Of a stretch of 64,000 bases of DNA, positions 9,194 through 17,975 are shown one piece after another (positions within the stretch are counted from its first letter, which is position 1; each line of letters begins with the position of its first letter). The notes under the pieces are model-generated. The model was not told where the DNA came from. It did not search any database and was given only the letters and a program-made list of their open reading frames with translations. A program made the position numbers and the translations under genes. The stretch comes from Clostridium sp. CAG:967 (GTDB lineage: Bacteria > Cyanobacteriota > Vampirovibrionia > Gastranaerophilales > Gastranaerophilaceae), in the NCBI GenBank assembly GCA_000433095.1, contig HF991454.1:1-64000 (forward strand), in the 5' to 3' direction.

Positions 9194-9361
9194 ATGTTAG
9201 AGGAAAAAGATTTACAGAAAATGCTGAATATTGTAAAACGTATTCAATTTCAATTGCAATATACTCTTTCGGATTTATATAAATGCGGTTTAGATACTGC
9301 CGCAATAGAAAACATGCTCATATCAAATATTCAAGAAGACAACAAAAAAGCTCCCCGTTAA
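9194..9361 (+). CDS. 55-aa small protein, divergent partner of XRE regulator
   Basis: Reads MLEEKDLQKMLNIVKRIQFQ and continues to a TAA at 9359-9361. It is predicted mostly helical, with no signal peptide and no family that I recognise. Translation is supported by GGAG about 7 bases before the ATG, a strong promoter upstream and a terminator hairpin at its stop. It could be the effector of a two-gene regulatory or toxin-antitoxin-like pair with the XRE gene, or a co-regulator. No sequence feature decides this. Confidence 0.6.
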   Translation: MLEEKDLQKMLNIVKRIQFQLQYTLSDLYKCGLDTAAIENMLISNIQEDNKKAPR

Positions 9362-9372
9362 GAGAGCTTTTT
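9345..9372. terminator. intrinsic terminator overlapping the small ORF stop
   Basis: AAAAAGCTC / GAGCTTTTT stem with a 10-base loop. The stem includes the last codons of the 55-aa ORF, and it can also terminate the minus-strand operon ending at 9401. Confidence 0.7.
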
Positions 9373-9400
9373 AACATATTTATTCGATGTTTCGCATCAA

Positions 9401-10405
9401 TTACTTGCGCAAAGCACCGTCAACAGCTACCGCAACAGCTACTGTAGCACCTACCATAGGGTTGTTGCCCATACCGATAATACCCATCATTTCTACGTGA
9501 GCAGGAACTGATGAAGAACCCGCAAATTGAGCATCACCGTGCATTCTTCCCATAGTATCAGTCATACCGTAAGATGCAGGACCTGCTGCAACGTTATCAG
9601 GGTGTAATGTACGTCCTGTACCGCCGCCTGATGCTACTGAGAAGTATTTTCTATCGTTTTCAAAACACCATTTTTTGTATGTTCCTGCAACAGGGTGTTG
9701 GAAACGTGTCGGGTTAGTTGAGTTACCTGTGATAGAAACATCAACGCCTTCATGAACCATGATTGCAACACCTTCTGATACATCATCAGCACCGTAGCAT
9801 TTTACTTTTGCTCTTTCTCCGTCAGAGAAAGGAGTTTCTTTAACGATTTTTAATTCGCCTGTTTTGTAATCATATTTTGTTTCAACAGAAGTAAATCCGT
9901 TAATTCTTGAGATTACATAAGCAGCATCTTTACCTAAACCGTTCAAGATTACTCTCAAAGGATTTTTTCTAACTTTGTTAGCGTTTCTTGCAATACCGAT
10001 TGCGCCTTCAGCAGCAGCAAAAGATTCGTGACCTGCTAAGAAACAGAAACATTGTGTTTCTTCTCTCAAAAGCATTGCAGCAAGGTTACCGTGACCGATA
10101 CCAACTTTTCTTGTATCACCTACTGAACCCGGAATACAAAAAGCTTGTAAACCTTCACCGATTAAGCTTGCAGCTTCAGCAGCATCTTTAGCTTGTTTTT
10201 TAAGCGCAATAGCAGCACCTAATGTATAAGCCCATACAGCGTTTTCAAACGCAATAGGCTGAATTCCTTTAACAATTGCATCAACGTCAATACCGTTTGA
10301 TAAACAAAGTTCACGTGCTTCTTCCAAAGATTTGAAGCCGTATTCGGGAAGAACTTTATTTAATTTTGCTTGACGTCTGTCTTGTCCTTCAAATTTAACT
10401 GTCAT
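9401..10405 (-). CDS. GGGtGRT protein (iron-sulfur-associated family)
   Basis: 334 aa. It contains the family's namesake motif in SVASGGGTGRTLHP (near residue 260), a conserved GHESFAAAEGAIGIARN block and a glycine/methionine-rich C-terminus (MMGIIGMGNNPMVGATVAVA). The family is known mainly from anaerobes, where it sits beside a NifU-like scaffold protein, as it does here. Its biochemical role is not established. AGAGGAAA precedes the ATG. It is the second gene of a two-gene operon, 18 bases after the NifU-like gene. Confidence 0.88.
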   Translation of the reverse strand: MTVKFEGQDRRQAKLNKVLPEYGFKSLEEARELCLSNGIDVDAIVKGIQPIAFENAVWAYTLGAAIALKKQAKDAAEAASLIGEGLQAFCIPGSVGDTRKVGIGHGNLAAMLLREETQCFCFLAGHESFAAAEGAIGIARNANKVRKNPLRVILNGLGKDAAYVISRINGFTSVETKYDYKTGELKIVKETPFSDGERAKVKCYGADDVSEGVAIMVHEGVDVSITGNSTNPTRFQHPVAGTYKKWCFENDRKYFSVASGGGTGRTLHPDNVAAGPASYGMTDTMGRMHGDAQFAGSSSVPAHVEMMGIIGMGNNPMVGATVAVAVAVDGALRK

Positions 10406-10423
10406 TTTTATTTCCTCTTAATT

Positions 10424-11128
10424 TTATTCTACTCTTGGGTCTATCTTCTTAACAGCATCGGCAAATCTTCCGTAAGTACCGATATTTTTTTCTAAAGCTT
10501 CTTTAGGGTCAACGCCTTTTTTAACAGCTTCCATCATTTTACCAAGATTTACGAATTTATATCCGATAACTTCATTGTTTTTATCCAAGCCTAATTCAAG
10601 AACGTAGCCTTCTGCAACTTCAAGGTATCTAGGACCTTTTTGTTTAGTTGAGAAAATTGTACCTACCTGTGAACGTAAGCCTTTTCCTAAATCTTCCAAA
10701 CCTGCACCTACAGGAAGTCCGTTATCAGAAAAAGCGGTTTGGGTTCTGCCGTAAACGATTTGCAAGAATAATTCTCTCATTGCAACGTTGATAGCATCAC
10801 AAACCAAGTCTGTGTTAAGAGCTTCCAAAATAGTTTTGCCCGGAAGAATTTCGCCTGCCATAGCAGCAGAGTGAGTCATACCTGAGCAGCCTAAAGTTTC
10901 AACTAAAGCTTCTTGAATGATACCGTCTTTAACATTAAGAGTTAATTTACAAGTACCTTGTTGCGGTGCACAGCATCCGCATCCGTGTGTTAAACCTGAA
11001 ATTTCTTTAATTTCTTTAACTTTTGTCCAGTCTCCTTCTTGAGGAATAGGAGCCGGTTCACCTTTTACGCCTCTTTTGACGCAACACATTTGTTCTACTT
11101 CATGTGTAACTTGTATACGATCCAACAT
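10424..11128 (-). CDS. NifU-like iron-sulfur cluster scaffold protein
   Basis: 234 aa. It shows NifU/IscU-type features: SGLTHGCGCCAPQQGTCKL, ETLGCSGMTHSAAMAGEILP and several conserved cysteines, so it is likely to bind a nascent Fe-S cluster. It is longer than classical IscU (about 130 aa), with extra N-terminal (CCVKRGVKGEPAP) and C-terminal segments typical of the form paired with GGGtGRT proteins. GGGAG precedes the ATG at 11128. It is the first gene of the pair; the two are likely to act together, although the reaction is unproven. Confidence 0.85.
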   Translation of the reverse strand: MLDRIQVTHEVEQMCCVKRGVKGEPAPIPQEGDWTKVKEIKEISGLTHGCGCCAPQQGTCKLTLNVKDGIIQEALVETLGCSGMTHSAAMAGEILPGKTILEALNTDLVCDAINVAMRELFLQIVYGRTQTAFSDNGLPVGAGLEDLGKGLRSQVGTIFSTKQKGPRYLEVAEGYVLELGLDKNNEVIGYKFVNLGKMMEAVKKGVDPKEALEKNIGTYGRFADAVKKIDPRVE

Positions 11129-11204
11129 TTTCTATACTCCCTTCGGTTATATACAAGTCTATTGTACGTGCTGAAAAGGCTTAGTCAAGAATTTTGAATG
11201 ATTG

Positions 11205-11974
11205 TTAATAATTCATTTCCCAGTTGTCATTTAAGAGTTTGCCGAAGCATCCATGCCAGGTAGCATTATCAGCATTACAGGTTGTGCTAAATAACTCTTC
11301 TCTTTTATCCTTATCACCGGGCGCTGTTGTAAGAGCATATTCATCAACTAAACCGTTATTAAATAAGCCAATAATAAAAACATCACGTCCGGCAATGTTA
11401 GGTCCCTTCTGACCGTTTATATCAACATCAAAAATTGCAACTCTGCTATTATCTGTAGTACCTGAACTTGATATACCGTAACCAAATGATGCCCCGCTTG
11501 CAATAGTTACAAATGCAGGTTGACCTGTGCCAGCACCTATAACTTTTCCTGAAAGTTTTCTGTAACTTGCCGCAAGACAGGGTGTATATGTACTTCCGCA
11601 GTCATTTACTACTTTAAAATATGTTTTTACAAAATCCTGAAGTGCTTCATTTGATGTTAAACCTGCTTCACGTAAATTAACGGCATTTTTGTCTGTCATA
11701 TATTGTTGTGCAGCCTGTTGAAGCTCATTGTAAAACTTATGCATCTGAGTTACATAAGTTTTTTTCTGATGATTTTGCATCAAAGATGGTACGGTCATTG
11801 CTGATACAACGCCGATTATGCCGAGTGTAACCAAAACCTCAGCAAGCGTGAATGCCTTACCACAGGAGCTTAAATGGTTGCCCCCCCCCCGAGTGCTACG
11901 CACGTAGCCATGTTAATATGGCTTGGTAATAGGTTACCAATACATGCAGAAGCTTTTTTAATAAATCTTTTCAT
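11205..11974 (-). CDS. poly-G prepilin gene 1 (out of frame at ten G; putative phase-OFF)
   Basis: AAGGAGCAATTT is followed by ATG at 11974-11972 and 28 codons, then ten G (11890-11881 on this strand). In that frame translation ends at TAA six codons after the last CTC-GGG junction. The long open frame (KAFTLAEVLVTLGIIGVVSA, about 225 aa in total) is in a different frame, whose only start after the last upstream stop is a GTG at 11903 without a ribosome site. Eleven G would join the ATG to the prepilin. The mature protein has the N-methylation helix, a DINGQKGPNIAGRD block and a C-terminal WHGCFGKLLNDNWEMNY shared with the 29.4 and 48.4 kb genes. It is likely a minor pilin or pseudopilin, possibly surface-exposed. 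Confidence 0.78.
11881..11890 (-). repeat. G10 homopolymer in prepilin leader
   Basis: Ten C on the plus strand. The tract lies exactly between the ATG leader frame and the prepilin frame; 3n+2 bases would restore the fusion. Confidence 0.9.
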
Positions 11975-12064
11975 AAATTGCTCCTTTTGTTTTATTAATA
12001 AAAAACGGTTTCCTATAATCATTATAGCAAACCGTTTAAAAAATTTCAAGATTACTTTAAAATT

Positions 12065-12598
12065 TTACCAGTCGGATGAAACAGCCTCATCTTCATCATC
12101 CTGCAAAGCTGACAAATCTTTGTGGCTTGCTCCGTCAAAATCCTCCGGAAGCATATCATCATCAGGCCAGATAGTATCTTCATCATATCTTGCAGCGCTC
12201 AGATTTAATGCTGCTGTCAAATCAGAATTCGACAAATCAGCTTCGGATAAAATACATCCTGCCATATCAGTATCAGAGAAATTGCAATAAGTCATTTCTG
12301 CATAACTGCAATCGGCACCTGTTAACAGAGCATCGGTAAAATCAGATTCAAGAATTCTTGCCCTTGTAAAGTCAACAGATGTCAAATCCGCATTTGTAAA
12401 ATTCACAAATGAAAGATTGCAATCTGCAAATGAACTCGAATTTAAATCAACATCGGAAAAATCAATTTCTGACAAACTTATCCCTGAAAAATCAACTTCC
12501 GATAAATCGACTTCTTCCTGCTCAATTTTCCACTCGTTAAATCTTTCAGGGTTTTTCCTCAATAATTCAATTAATTCTTCTTTAGTATAATCAATCAT
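12065..12598 (-). CDS. pentapeptide-repeat protein
   Basis: 177 aa from the ATG at 12598 (AAAGGAG 10 bases upstream; an in-frame TTG at 12604 is too close to it). Residues about 30-145 form consecutive A(D/N)Lxx-type pentapeptides, such as VDLSEVDFSGISLSEIDFSD, ADLTSVDFTRA and EADLSNSDLT, which predict a right-handed quadrilateral beta-helix. The tail (about 150-177) is acidic. The composition is strongly acidic. Pentapeptide proteins are interaction scaffolds, and a few mimic DNA; no specific target can be read here. Being the last gene of the signalling operon, 25 bases after a response regulator, it may act on that pathway. Confidence 0.82.
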   Translation of the reverse strand: MIDYTKEELIELLRKNPERFNEWKIEQEEVDLSEVDFSGISLSEIDFSDVDLNSSSFADCNLSFVNFTNADLTSVDFTRARILESDFTDALLTGADCSYAEMTYCNFSDTDMAGCILSEADLSNSDLTAALNLSAARYDEDTIWPDDDMLPEDFDGASHKDLSALQDDEDEAVSSDW

Positions 12599-12623
12599 GT
12601 ACAATTATCTCCTTTATATAAAA

Positions 12624-13235
12624 TTATTTAATTAAATCTGTCTGCATTGCAAGAAGCACTGCCTGAGTTCTGCTTGTTACTTTCAGCTTTTTGAAAATGC
12701 TGTTTAAATGTGTCTTTACAGTTACTTCCTTGACAACAAGTTTTTCTGCTATTTCTTTATTGGAAGCACCTTTTGCTACCATTTGTAAAACATCTTTTTC
12801 TCTTGATGTCAACACTTCCAAATTAACTTTTTCAAGCGGTTTGGAAGCCTCCTTCTGCCAGTTGGAACGTCTTAAAACAGCTTCCATCCTCGCAAGAAGA
12901 TTTGGCAGAATAAACGGTTTAACTATATAATCGTCCGCACCGATTTTCAAACCGGAAACCATTTTTTGTTCCTCATTAACTGCTGTCAGCATAATGACGG
13001 GCAAATGTTTTGTTTCTTCATTTGAACGAATAGATTTCAAAGTCTCCCACCCGTTCATATTAGGCATCATAACATCAAGAAGCACAAGGTCAAATTTGTT
13101 ATCTTTTTTAGCAAGCTCTTTTAGTGCCTGTACTCCGTCACAGGCTGTCTGCACTTCATACCCGTAAAAAGGCAAAGCATCTTTCAAGTATTTAGAATTG
13201 TCGTCTACTAATAAAACGTTTGTCAATTCCGACAT
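12624..13235 (-). CDS. response regulator, receiver plus LuxR-type HTH
   Basis: 203 aa. N-terminal receiver: acidic pair D11-D12, phospho-acceptor D54 in LVLLDVMMPNMNGW, conserved Thr/Ala in MLTAV and Lys in YIVKPF. C-terminal NarL/LuxR HTH: LTSREKDVLQMVAKGASNKE, then VKTHLNSIFKKLKV. It is expected to be a DNA-binding transcription factor switched by phosphorylation. It lies 24 bases downstream of a second response regulator gene of similar architecture. No histidine kinase is encoded in the operon or window. Confidence 0.92.
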   Translation of the reverse strand: MSELTNVLLVDDNSKYLKDALPFYGYEVQTACDGVQALKELAKKDNKFDLVLLDVMMPNMNGWETLKSIRSNEETKHLPVIMLTAVNEEQKMVSGLKIGADDYIVKPFILPNLLARMEAVLRRSNWQKEASKPLEKVNLEVLTSREKDVLQMVAKGASNKEIAEKLVVKEVTVKTHLNSIFKKLKVTSRTQAVLLAMQTDLIK

Positions 13236-13259
13236 GTTAAATTCCTTTTTGAAAATTTA

Positions 13260-13907
13260 TTAAACTATCTTATGTTTAAGTGCTTTTAGAGCAGCCTGAA
13301 GTCTGTCATCTACTTCTAATTTTTGCAAAATATTTGCAACGTGTGCTTTTGTTGTATTTATACTTATAACAAGAATTTGTGCAATTTCCATATTACTGTA
13401 TCCTTCTGTCATAAGTTTTAATATCTGAGCCTCACGGGAGGTTAAATCGTAATTTTTTCTGTTATCATCATTATCAAATGTTGGGGAGCTTGCACTCGCT
13501 TTTAAGACAATATGTGCAATACTCGGATCAAACCATGCTGCACCGTCCGCAACGGATTGTACAACAGTAATTAATCTCTGGGGATTAATTTCTTTTGAAC
13601 AGTAAGCGTTTGCGCCTGCTTTTAAACTGTTTAGAACTTCTTTTTCATCATTGTGAGATGTAAGAATTATAATTTTTACATCTTTATTTGACGAACGAAT
13701 TTTCTGGGTAGCCTCAATACCGTTCATATTGGGCAGCCCCAAATCCATAATTATTAAGTCAATATTATTATTGTTAAAAATTTCAATAGCGGCTTCTGCG
13801 GAATCTGCTTCATAAATATTTTCAACGTAATCAACGCCCTCAAATGTTGTTTTGAGTCCAAATCTTGTTAATTCGTGGTCTTCTACGATTAAAATATTTT
13901 GTTTCAT
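13260..13907 (-). CDS. NarL/FixJ-family response regulator
   Basis: 215 aa. Receiver domain with E9-D10, phospho-acceptor D55 (LIIMDLGLPNMNG), the switch Thr in IILTSH and the Lys in AYCSKE; then a LuxR-type HTH (LTSREAQILKLMTEGYSNME). Its ATG overlaps the stop of the upstream TPR gene by 4 bases (ATGA), so translation is probably coupled. The adjacent response regulator at 12624 is a paralogue of the same class with a shorter linker. The cognate kinase is unknown. Confidence 0.92.
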   Translation of the reverse strand: MKQNILIVEDHELTRFGLKTTFEGVDYVENIYEADSAEAAIEIFNNNNIDLIIMDLGLPNMNGIEATQKIRSSNKDVKIIILTSHNDEKEVLNSLKAGANAYCSKEINPQRLITVVQSVADGAAWFDPSIAHIVLKASASSPTFDNDDNRKNYDLTSREAQILKLMTEGYSNMEIAQILVISINTTKAHVANILQKLEVDDRLQAALKALKHKIV

Positions 13908-15439
13908 AAATTCAATTCCTCTTTTGCCGGCTGATAGTTAGGATTTAACAGTAATGACTTTTTGAAGTTGTATACAGCATCTTGTTTAAATCCCTGACTT
14001 TTTGCAATCAGTCCTTGATAATAATAATATCTAAAATCATTTTCGTCAATATAATTCGCTACACCTAAATATTTCTTAGCTTCAATAAAATTCTGACGTC
14101 CTATTTCAACACGTGCAAGATCAATCCACGCATCTTTGAAATACATATTTACCGCAATAGCTTTTTTAAGATATGTTTCTTCCCTGGTTTTATCTTTTAG
14201 CGCAATTTTATAATAAGCAATATAAGCATCAGAGTATGTCTTTAAAATTTTCTCATAAAGTTCATAAGCTTTTTTCTCTTTGCCTAACTGTTCGTAAGTC
14301 TGAGCAACTCTTATAGGGCAGATTGAAGAAGCTCTGTCGTTATTCTCGGCATCTTTGTAATATTTTAAAGCTGTTTTGTAATCTTGTTTTCTGTAGCTTA
14401 AATCGCCTAAAACAAGGAGTGCTGTTGCGTTATTACTGTCAATCTTATGAGCTTTCTGTGCGCTGTCCAATGCTTTTTCAAAATCATTCATATCATAATA
14501 AACACGTGCCATTAGAGCGTAAACATCTTTATTATGGCTTCTTTTAGAAGTCGTTGCTCCCTGCAAAGTCCGGATAGATTTTGCAAGCTCGTTCTCATAA
14601 TAGTAATAATATCCGAGATGATACATCTTTTGAGCATCATTTTTCTTGGTTTTATACAGAACATACTGCTCTAAAGAATTAACTTTTCTTGTAAAATCGG
14701 ATGTATATAGTTTTTGGGATTTTATGTAAGCAACGGTTTTTAAAGCATTTTGAGGTTTCTTGCCCTGAGCCTGAATTTCTGCTTTTAATTTTTTGTAATT
14801 TAAATTTTGAGGGTTCATCTTAATTGCAGTATCAATATATCTTTCTGCGTTCAGAATATCGTTAGATTTGAGATAACCTAAAGCAGCAACGTAATTTGCG
14901 TAGTCAGAATTTGTAATAAGGTTAACATTTTTCACAAGTTCTGATGTTGCTTCACGACTCTGATCGTTGTATACAATATTTGAATAAACTTCGCCTAAAT
15001 AAACTTCATCATCATTTTTCAGTTTTTTTGACGGAAAGTAAAAACTTTTCACATCACCGACAAGAAAATCAGATAAGTTTCTGTCATCAATTTTGTTTGC
15101 AGCCAGATCAGAAAGGTTAAAGAAACCAATATCTGCCATACTTTCAGCCATTCTCATATATGCATAATCGTTAGGCACCATAGTATCAATCAGGATTTTA
15201 AAATCCATGTAAGAGGATTTTACATTAGACTGCATAAACCTGTCAAAAGCGATTAAGTATTGGTTATGAATATCATTATGAGTAAGTGTAGCTTTCTTAG
15301 GAGGAATAACAACAGTGCTTATAGGAGCTGTCTGCACCTCCAGAGGATTTGCAGGCTGAATACTGTCATAAAGACCTTCCGCAAAAACAGGACTTACGGT
15401 AAATGCACCTATTACAAGTATGCTGAGCAAATTTCTCAT
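13904..15439 (-). CDS. exported TPR-repeat protein
   Basis: 511 aa. The N-terminus is a signal peptide (RNLLSILVIGAFTVSPVFA, cleavage after VFA), so the protein is periplasmic or outer-membrane attached. From about residue 180 onward it is built of TPR units, for example ALMARVYYDMNDFEKALDSA and LGDLSYRKQDYKTALKYYKD. It lies between the GAF/HD-GYP-like gene (8 bases upstream) and a response regulator (4-base overlap downstream), so an exported scaffold is co-expressed with cytoplasmic signalling proteins. It could be an envelope sensor or assembly factor; no catalytic motif is visible. Confidence 0.8.
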   Translation of the reverse strand: MRNLLSILVIGAFTVSPVFAEGLYDSIQPANPLEVQTAPISTVVIPPKKATLTHNDIHNQYLIAFDRFMQSNVKSSYMDFKILIDTMVPNDYAYMRMAESMADIGFFNLSDLAANKIDDRNLSDFLVGDVKSFYFPSKKLKNDDEVYLGEVYSNIVYNDQSREATSELVKNVNLITNSDYANYVAALGYLKSNDILNAERYIDTAIKMNPQNLNYKKLKAEIQAQGKKPQNALKTVAYIKSQKLYTSDFTRKVNSLEQYVLYKTKKNDAQKMYHLGYYYYYENELAKSIRTLQGATTSKRSHNKDVYALMARVYYDMNDFEKALDSAQKAHKIDSNNATALLVLGDLSYRKQDYKTALKYYKDAENNDRASSICPIRVAQTYEQLGKEKKAYELYEKILKTYSDAYIAYYKIALKDKTREETYLKKAIAVNMYFKDAWIDLARVEIGRQNFIEAKKYLGVANYIDENDFRYYYYQGLIAKSQGFKQDAVYNFKKSLLLNPNYQPAKEELNL

Positions 15440-15447
15440 TAATATAA

Positions 15448-17163
15448 CTACAGACCCTCTCTATTTACTACATTCCCAGAATAATAAAAATTAAACAATT
15501 CCGCAATATGTTTTTGCTCATCTGTTGCATTTTCATCATTTATAAAATTATATATATCTTTGAGATTGTAGCGGCTTAACGTTTCACTGTCTTCATCTTT
15601 AAAGCAATGATGATTTTCTGTCAAGAACACACGAACCACCTTATCGGCTGATATTTTCAGAAATACGTCTACAAGATTTCCGTCAAAATGTTTATCCTTA
15701 CCGCTGATTAAAATATCAATAACGTTTTGAATAGGCATTTTGTCACGGTAGTGACGTTTTGATGTAATAGCATCAAAAACATCGGCAACAGCAAGAATTC
15801 TTCCGCCGTAAGGAATTTCTTCGCCTTTCAGATGACGGTAATAACCTGAGCCGTCGTATTTTTCGTGGTGTGAACAAGCTATCTCGGTTATTATTTTGAA
15901 ATCATCAGACACATAAATCTTATCGAGAATATTGTGGGTAATTTGAACGTGTTCCTGAATATGTTTGTATTCTTCATCAGTAAGTTTTCCTTCTTTTTGA
16001 AGGACTGAATCTCTGATACCGATTTTTCCGATATCATGAAGCGTTGCAGCTTTTTCAATAAGCTCTTTGAACTTTTCATCACATCCGAGCTCATCAACAA
16101 TAAGCATAGAATATAGTTTTACCCTGCTTGAATGACCTGCGGTAATCTTGTCACGTGCATCAATAGAGGTTGCAAGAGTATCAATAAAGCATTCAAAAAG
16201 TTCTTTTTGTTCCTTATAAAGTTCTTTTTGCTGTTCGAAAAGCTGTGCATTTTCAAGAGCTATTGAGGCACTTCCGCCGATTGCAACAAGCAAGTCTTCA
16301 TCACCCTTTGTAAAAACGCCTTCTTTTTTGTTAAGAACCTGAAAAGCGCCTATAATCTCCTGATTATTGTTTTTGATAGGCAGGCACAGAATTGAATTTG
16401 TTTTATATCCTGTTTCTTTATCAACATCAGGGTTAAACCTGTCATCGTTGTAGGCATCAGGAATATTCAAAGGCTCGCCTGTTTTTACGACATAGCCTGC
16501 AAGACCTTTGTCGGCAGGAAATCTGATTTCCTGACTGTCCATACCTAAAGCTACTTTGCTCCAGAGTTCGTTTTTTTCTTTATCCAGCAAAAACACCGTG
16601 CATCTGTCTGCCTGAATTGCAATTTTTGTTTCTTCTGCAATTACTTTTAAAAGAATATCAATATCCGTTACCGCACTGATTGAACGTCCGATTTTAACCA
16701 GAGAAACAAGCGGATCGCTTTTAACTGGCAGAGTAAAATCCATACCGCTTTTAATCTGTTTAATACGTGTTAAAACATAACCTACAATCGACAGTTCATC
16801 ACCCGAAATCATAGAAGCATTCTTAGCATTTTCATAATGCAAAAGTGCTGTTTGTTTAGACCCTTCGCCAAATTCTATAGTACCTGATGCGTATTCGTTC
16901 ACAATTTTTGCCGTATTGTTTTTTGTAAAATCTGCCATATATTGGGCATCATTAAGTATTTTTAAACTTTCTCCGTAATTATTTCTGTTCAATAAATATT
17001 TTGCTAACCCCAGAAGGCTGAGTGTAATGGAGATATTTACATCAGACTTTTCTTCACTGTAAGTCTTGTGCAATTCCGTAAAATACCTTATTGCACCTTC
17101 ATAATCTTTGCTTTCTAATATATCAAGCCCTTTTTTAATACTTTCTGCTGCACACTGAACCAT
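15448..17163 (-). CDS. TPR-GAF-HD-GYP-like signalling protein (GYP changed to GYY)
   Basis: 571 aa. Residues 1-130 are helical/TPR-like, about 160-310 form a GAF domain (CTVFLLDKEKNELWSKVALG, NSILCLPIKN), and about 330-500 form an HD-GYP phosphodiesterase-type domain. HD motif: ATLHDIGKIGI near 375. Second motif: HHEKYDGSGYY near 435, where the family has GYP. Third block: GGRILAVADVFDAITSKRHY. HD-GYP proteins hydrolyse c-di-GMP or related dinucleotides; metal ligands look retained, but the Pro-to-Tyr change may alter substrate or partner binding. First gene of the minus-strand operon ending at 12065. Confidence 0.87.
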   Translation of the reverse strand: MVQCAAESIKKGLDILESKDYEGAIRYFTELHKTYSEEKSDVNISITLSLLGLAKYLLNRNNYGESLKILNDAQYMADFTKNNTAKIVNEYASGTIEFGEGSKQTALLHYENAKNASMISGDELSIVGYVLTRIKQIKSGMDFTLPVKSDPLVSLVKIGRSISAVTDIDILLKVIAEETKIAIQADRCTVFLLDKEKNELWSKVALGMDSQEIRFPADKGLAGYVVKTGEPLNIPDAYNDDRFNPDVDKETGYKTNSILCLPIKNNNQEIIGAFQVLNKKEGVFTKGDEDLLVAIGGSASIALENAQLFEQQKELYKEQKELFECFIDTLATSIDARDKITAGHSSRVKLYSMLIVDELGCDEKFKELIEKAATLHDIGKIGIRDSVLQKEGKLTDEEYKHIQEHVQITHNILDKIYVSDDFKIITEIACSHHEKYDGSGYYRHLKGEEIPYGGRILAVADVFDAITSKRHYRDKMPIQNVIDILISGKDKHFDGNLVDVFLKISADKVVRVFLTENHHCFKDEDSETLSRYNLKDIYNFINDENATDEQKHIAELFNFYYSGNVVNREGL

Positions 17164-17275
17164 ATTCTGCCTTTTCTTAATCCAATAAAATACTCGTACA
17201 TTTTACAACTGTACATTTTTATTGTACAATATTTTTGCTAATAATACAAATATTTTTATACGGGAGCTTATATAA

Positions 17276-17962
17276 ATGAAAAAGATTACAATACTAATTC
17301 CTGTTTTCAACGAAGCCGCTACTCTTGATAAAATCCTTGAGAAGGTTGAAAACGCAAGTTTCTGCGGGTTGGAAAAAGAAATTATTTTAATTGACGACTA
17401 TTCAACCGACGGCACAAGAGATTTATATTCAAAATATCCTCACAAGGTTATCTACCACGATTACAATCAGGGCAAAGGTGCGGCACTGAGAACAGGGTTA
17501 GGCGAAGCAACAGGAGATATTATCGTTATTCAGGATGCTGATTTGGAATATGACCCTGTGGATTACGAACCGCTTGTAAAACTTATTGTTGAGGGGAAAG
17601 CGGATGTGGTTTACGGTTCAAGATTGTCAGGCGGCAAACCTTCCCGTTCGTTTATGTTCCACCACCTTTTGGGAAATAAATTCCTGTCGCTTTTAACAAA
17701 TATTCTTTACGGCTCTACATTAACCGATATGGAAACTTGTTACAAAGCATTCAGAGCTGATTTTATAAAAGGAATACAAATTAAATCAAACAGATTTGAT
17801 TTTGAACCTGAAATTACTGCTAAAGTATTGAAAAGAGGAGCCAGATTATATGAACTTCCTGTTTCTTACTATGGCAGAGAATTTGCAGAAGGTAAAAAAA
17901 TTACATGGCGTGACGGAATTCACGCAATAATCGCATTAATTAAATTCAGATTTACGGATTAA
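17276..17962 (+). CDS. family 2 glycosyltransferase (dolichyl/polyprenyl-phosphate mannosyl- or glucosyltransferase type)
   Basis: 228 aa. GT-A fold signatures: ITILIPVFNEAATL at the N-terminus, LIDDYSTDGT, the QGKGAALRTGL block, and the D-x-D-like metal site IQDADLEYDP. There is no C-terminal membrane domain, as in soluble DPM1-type enzymes that transfer a sugar from a nucleotide donor to polyprenyl phosphate. GGGAGC lies about 8 bases before the ATG. It is followed after 13 bases by the exported M48-like protein, probably on the same transcript. The precise sugar and lipid acceptor cannot be told from sequence. Confidence 0.85.
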   Translation: MKKITILIPVFNEAATLDKILEKVENASFCGLEKEIILIDDYSTDGTRDLYSKYPHKVIYHDYNQGKGAALRTGLGEATGDIIVIQDADLEYDPVDYEPLVKLIVEGKADVVYGSRLSGGKPSRSFMFHHLLGNKFLSLLTNILYGSTLTDMETCYKAFRADFIKGIQIKSNRFDFEPEITAKVLKRGARLYELPVSYYGREFAEGKKITWRDGIHAIIALIKFRFTD

Positions 17963-17975
17963 GAAAGGAGAATAT

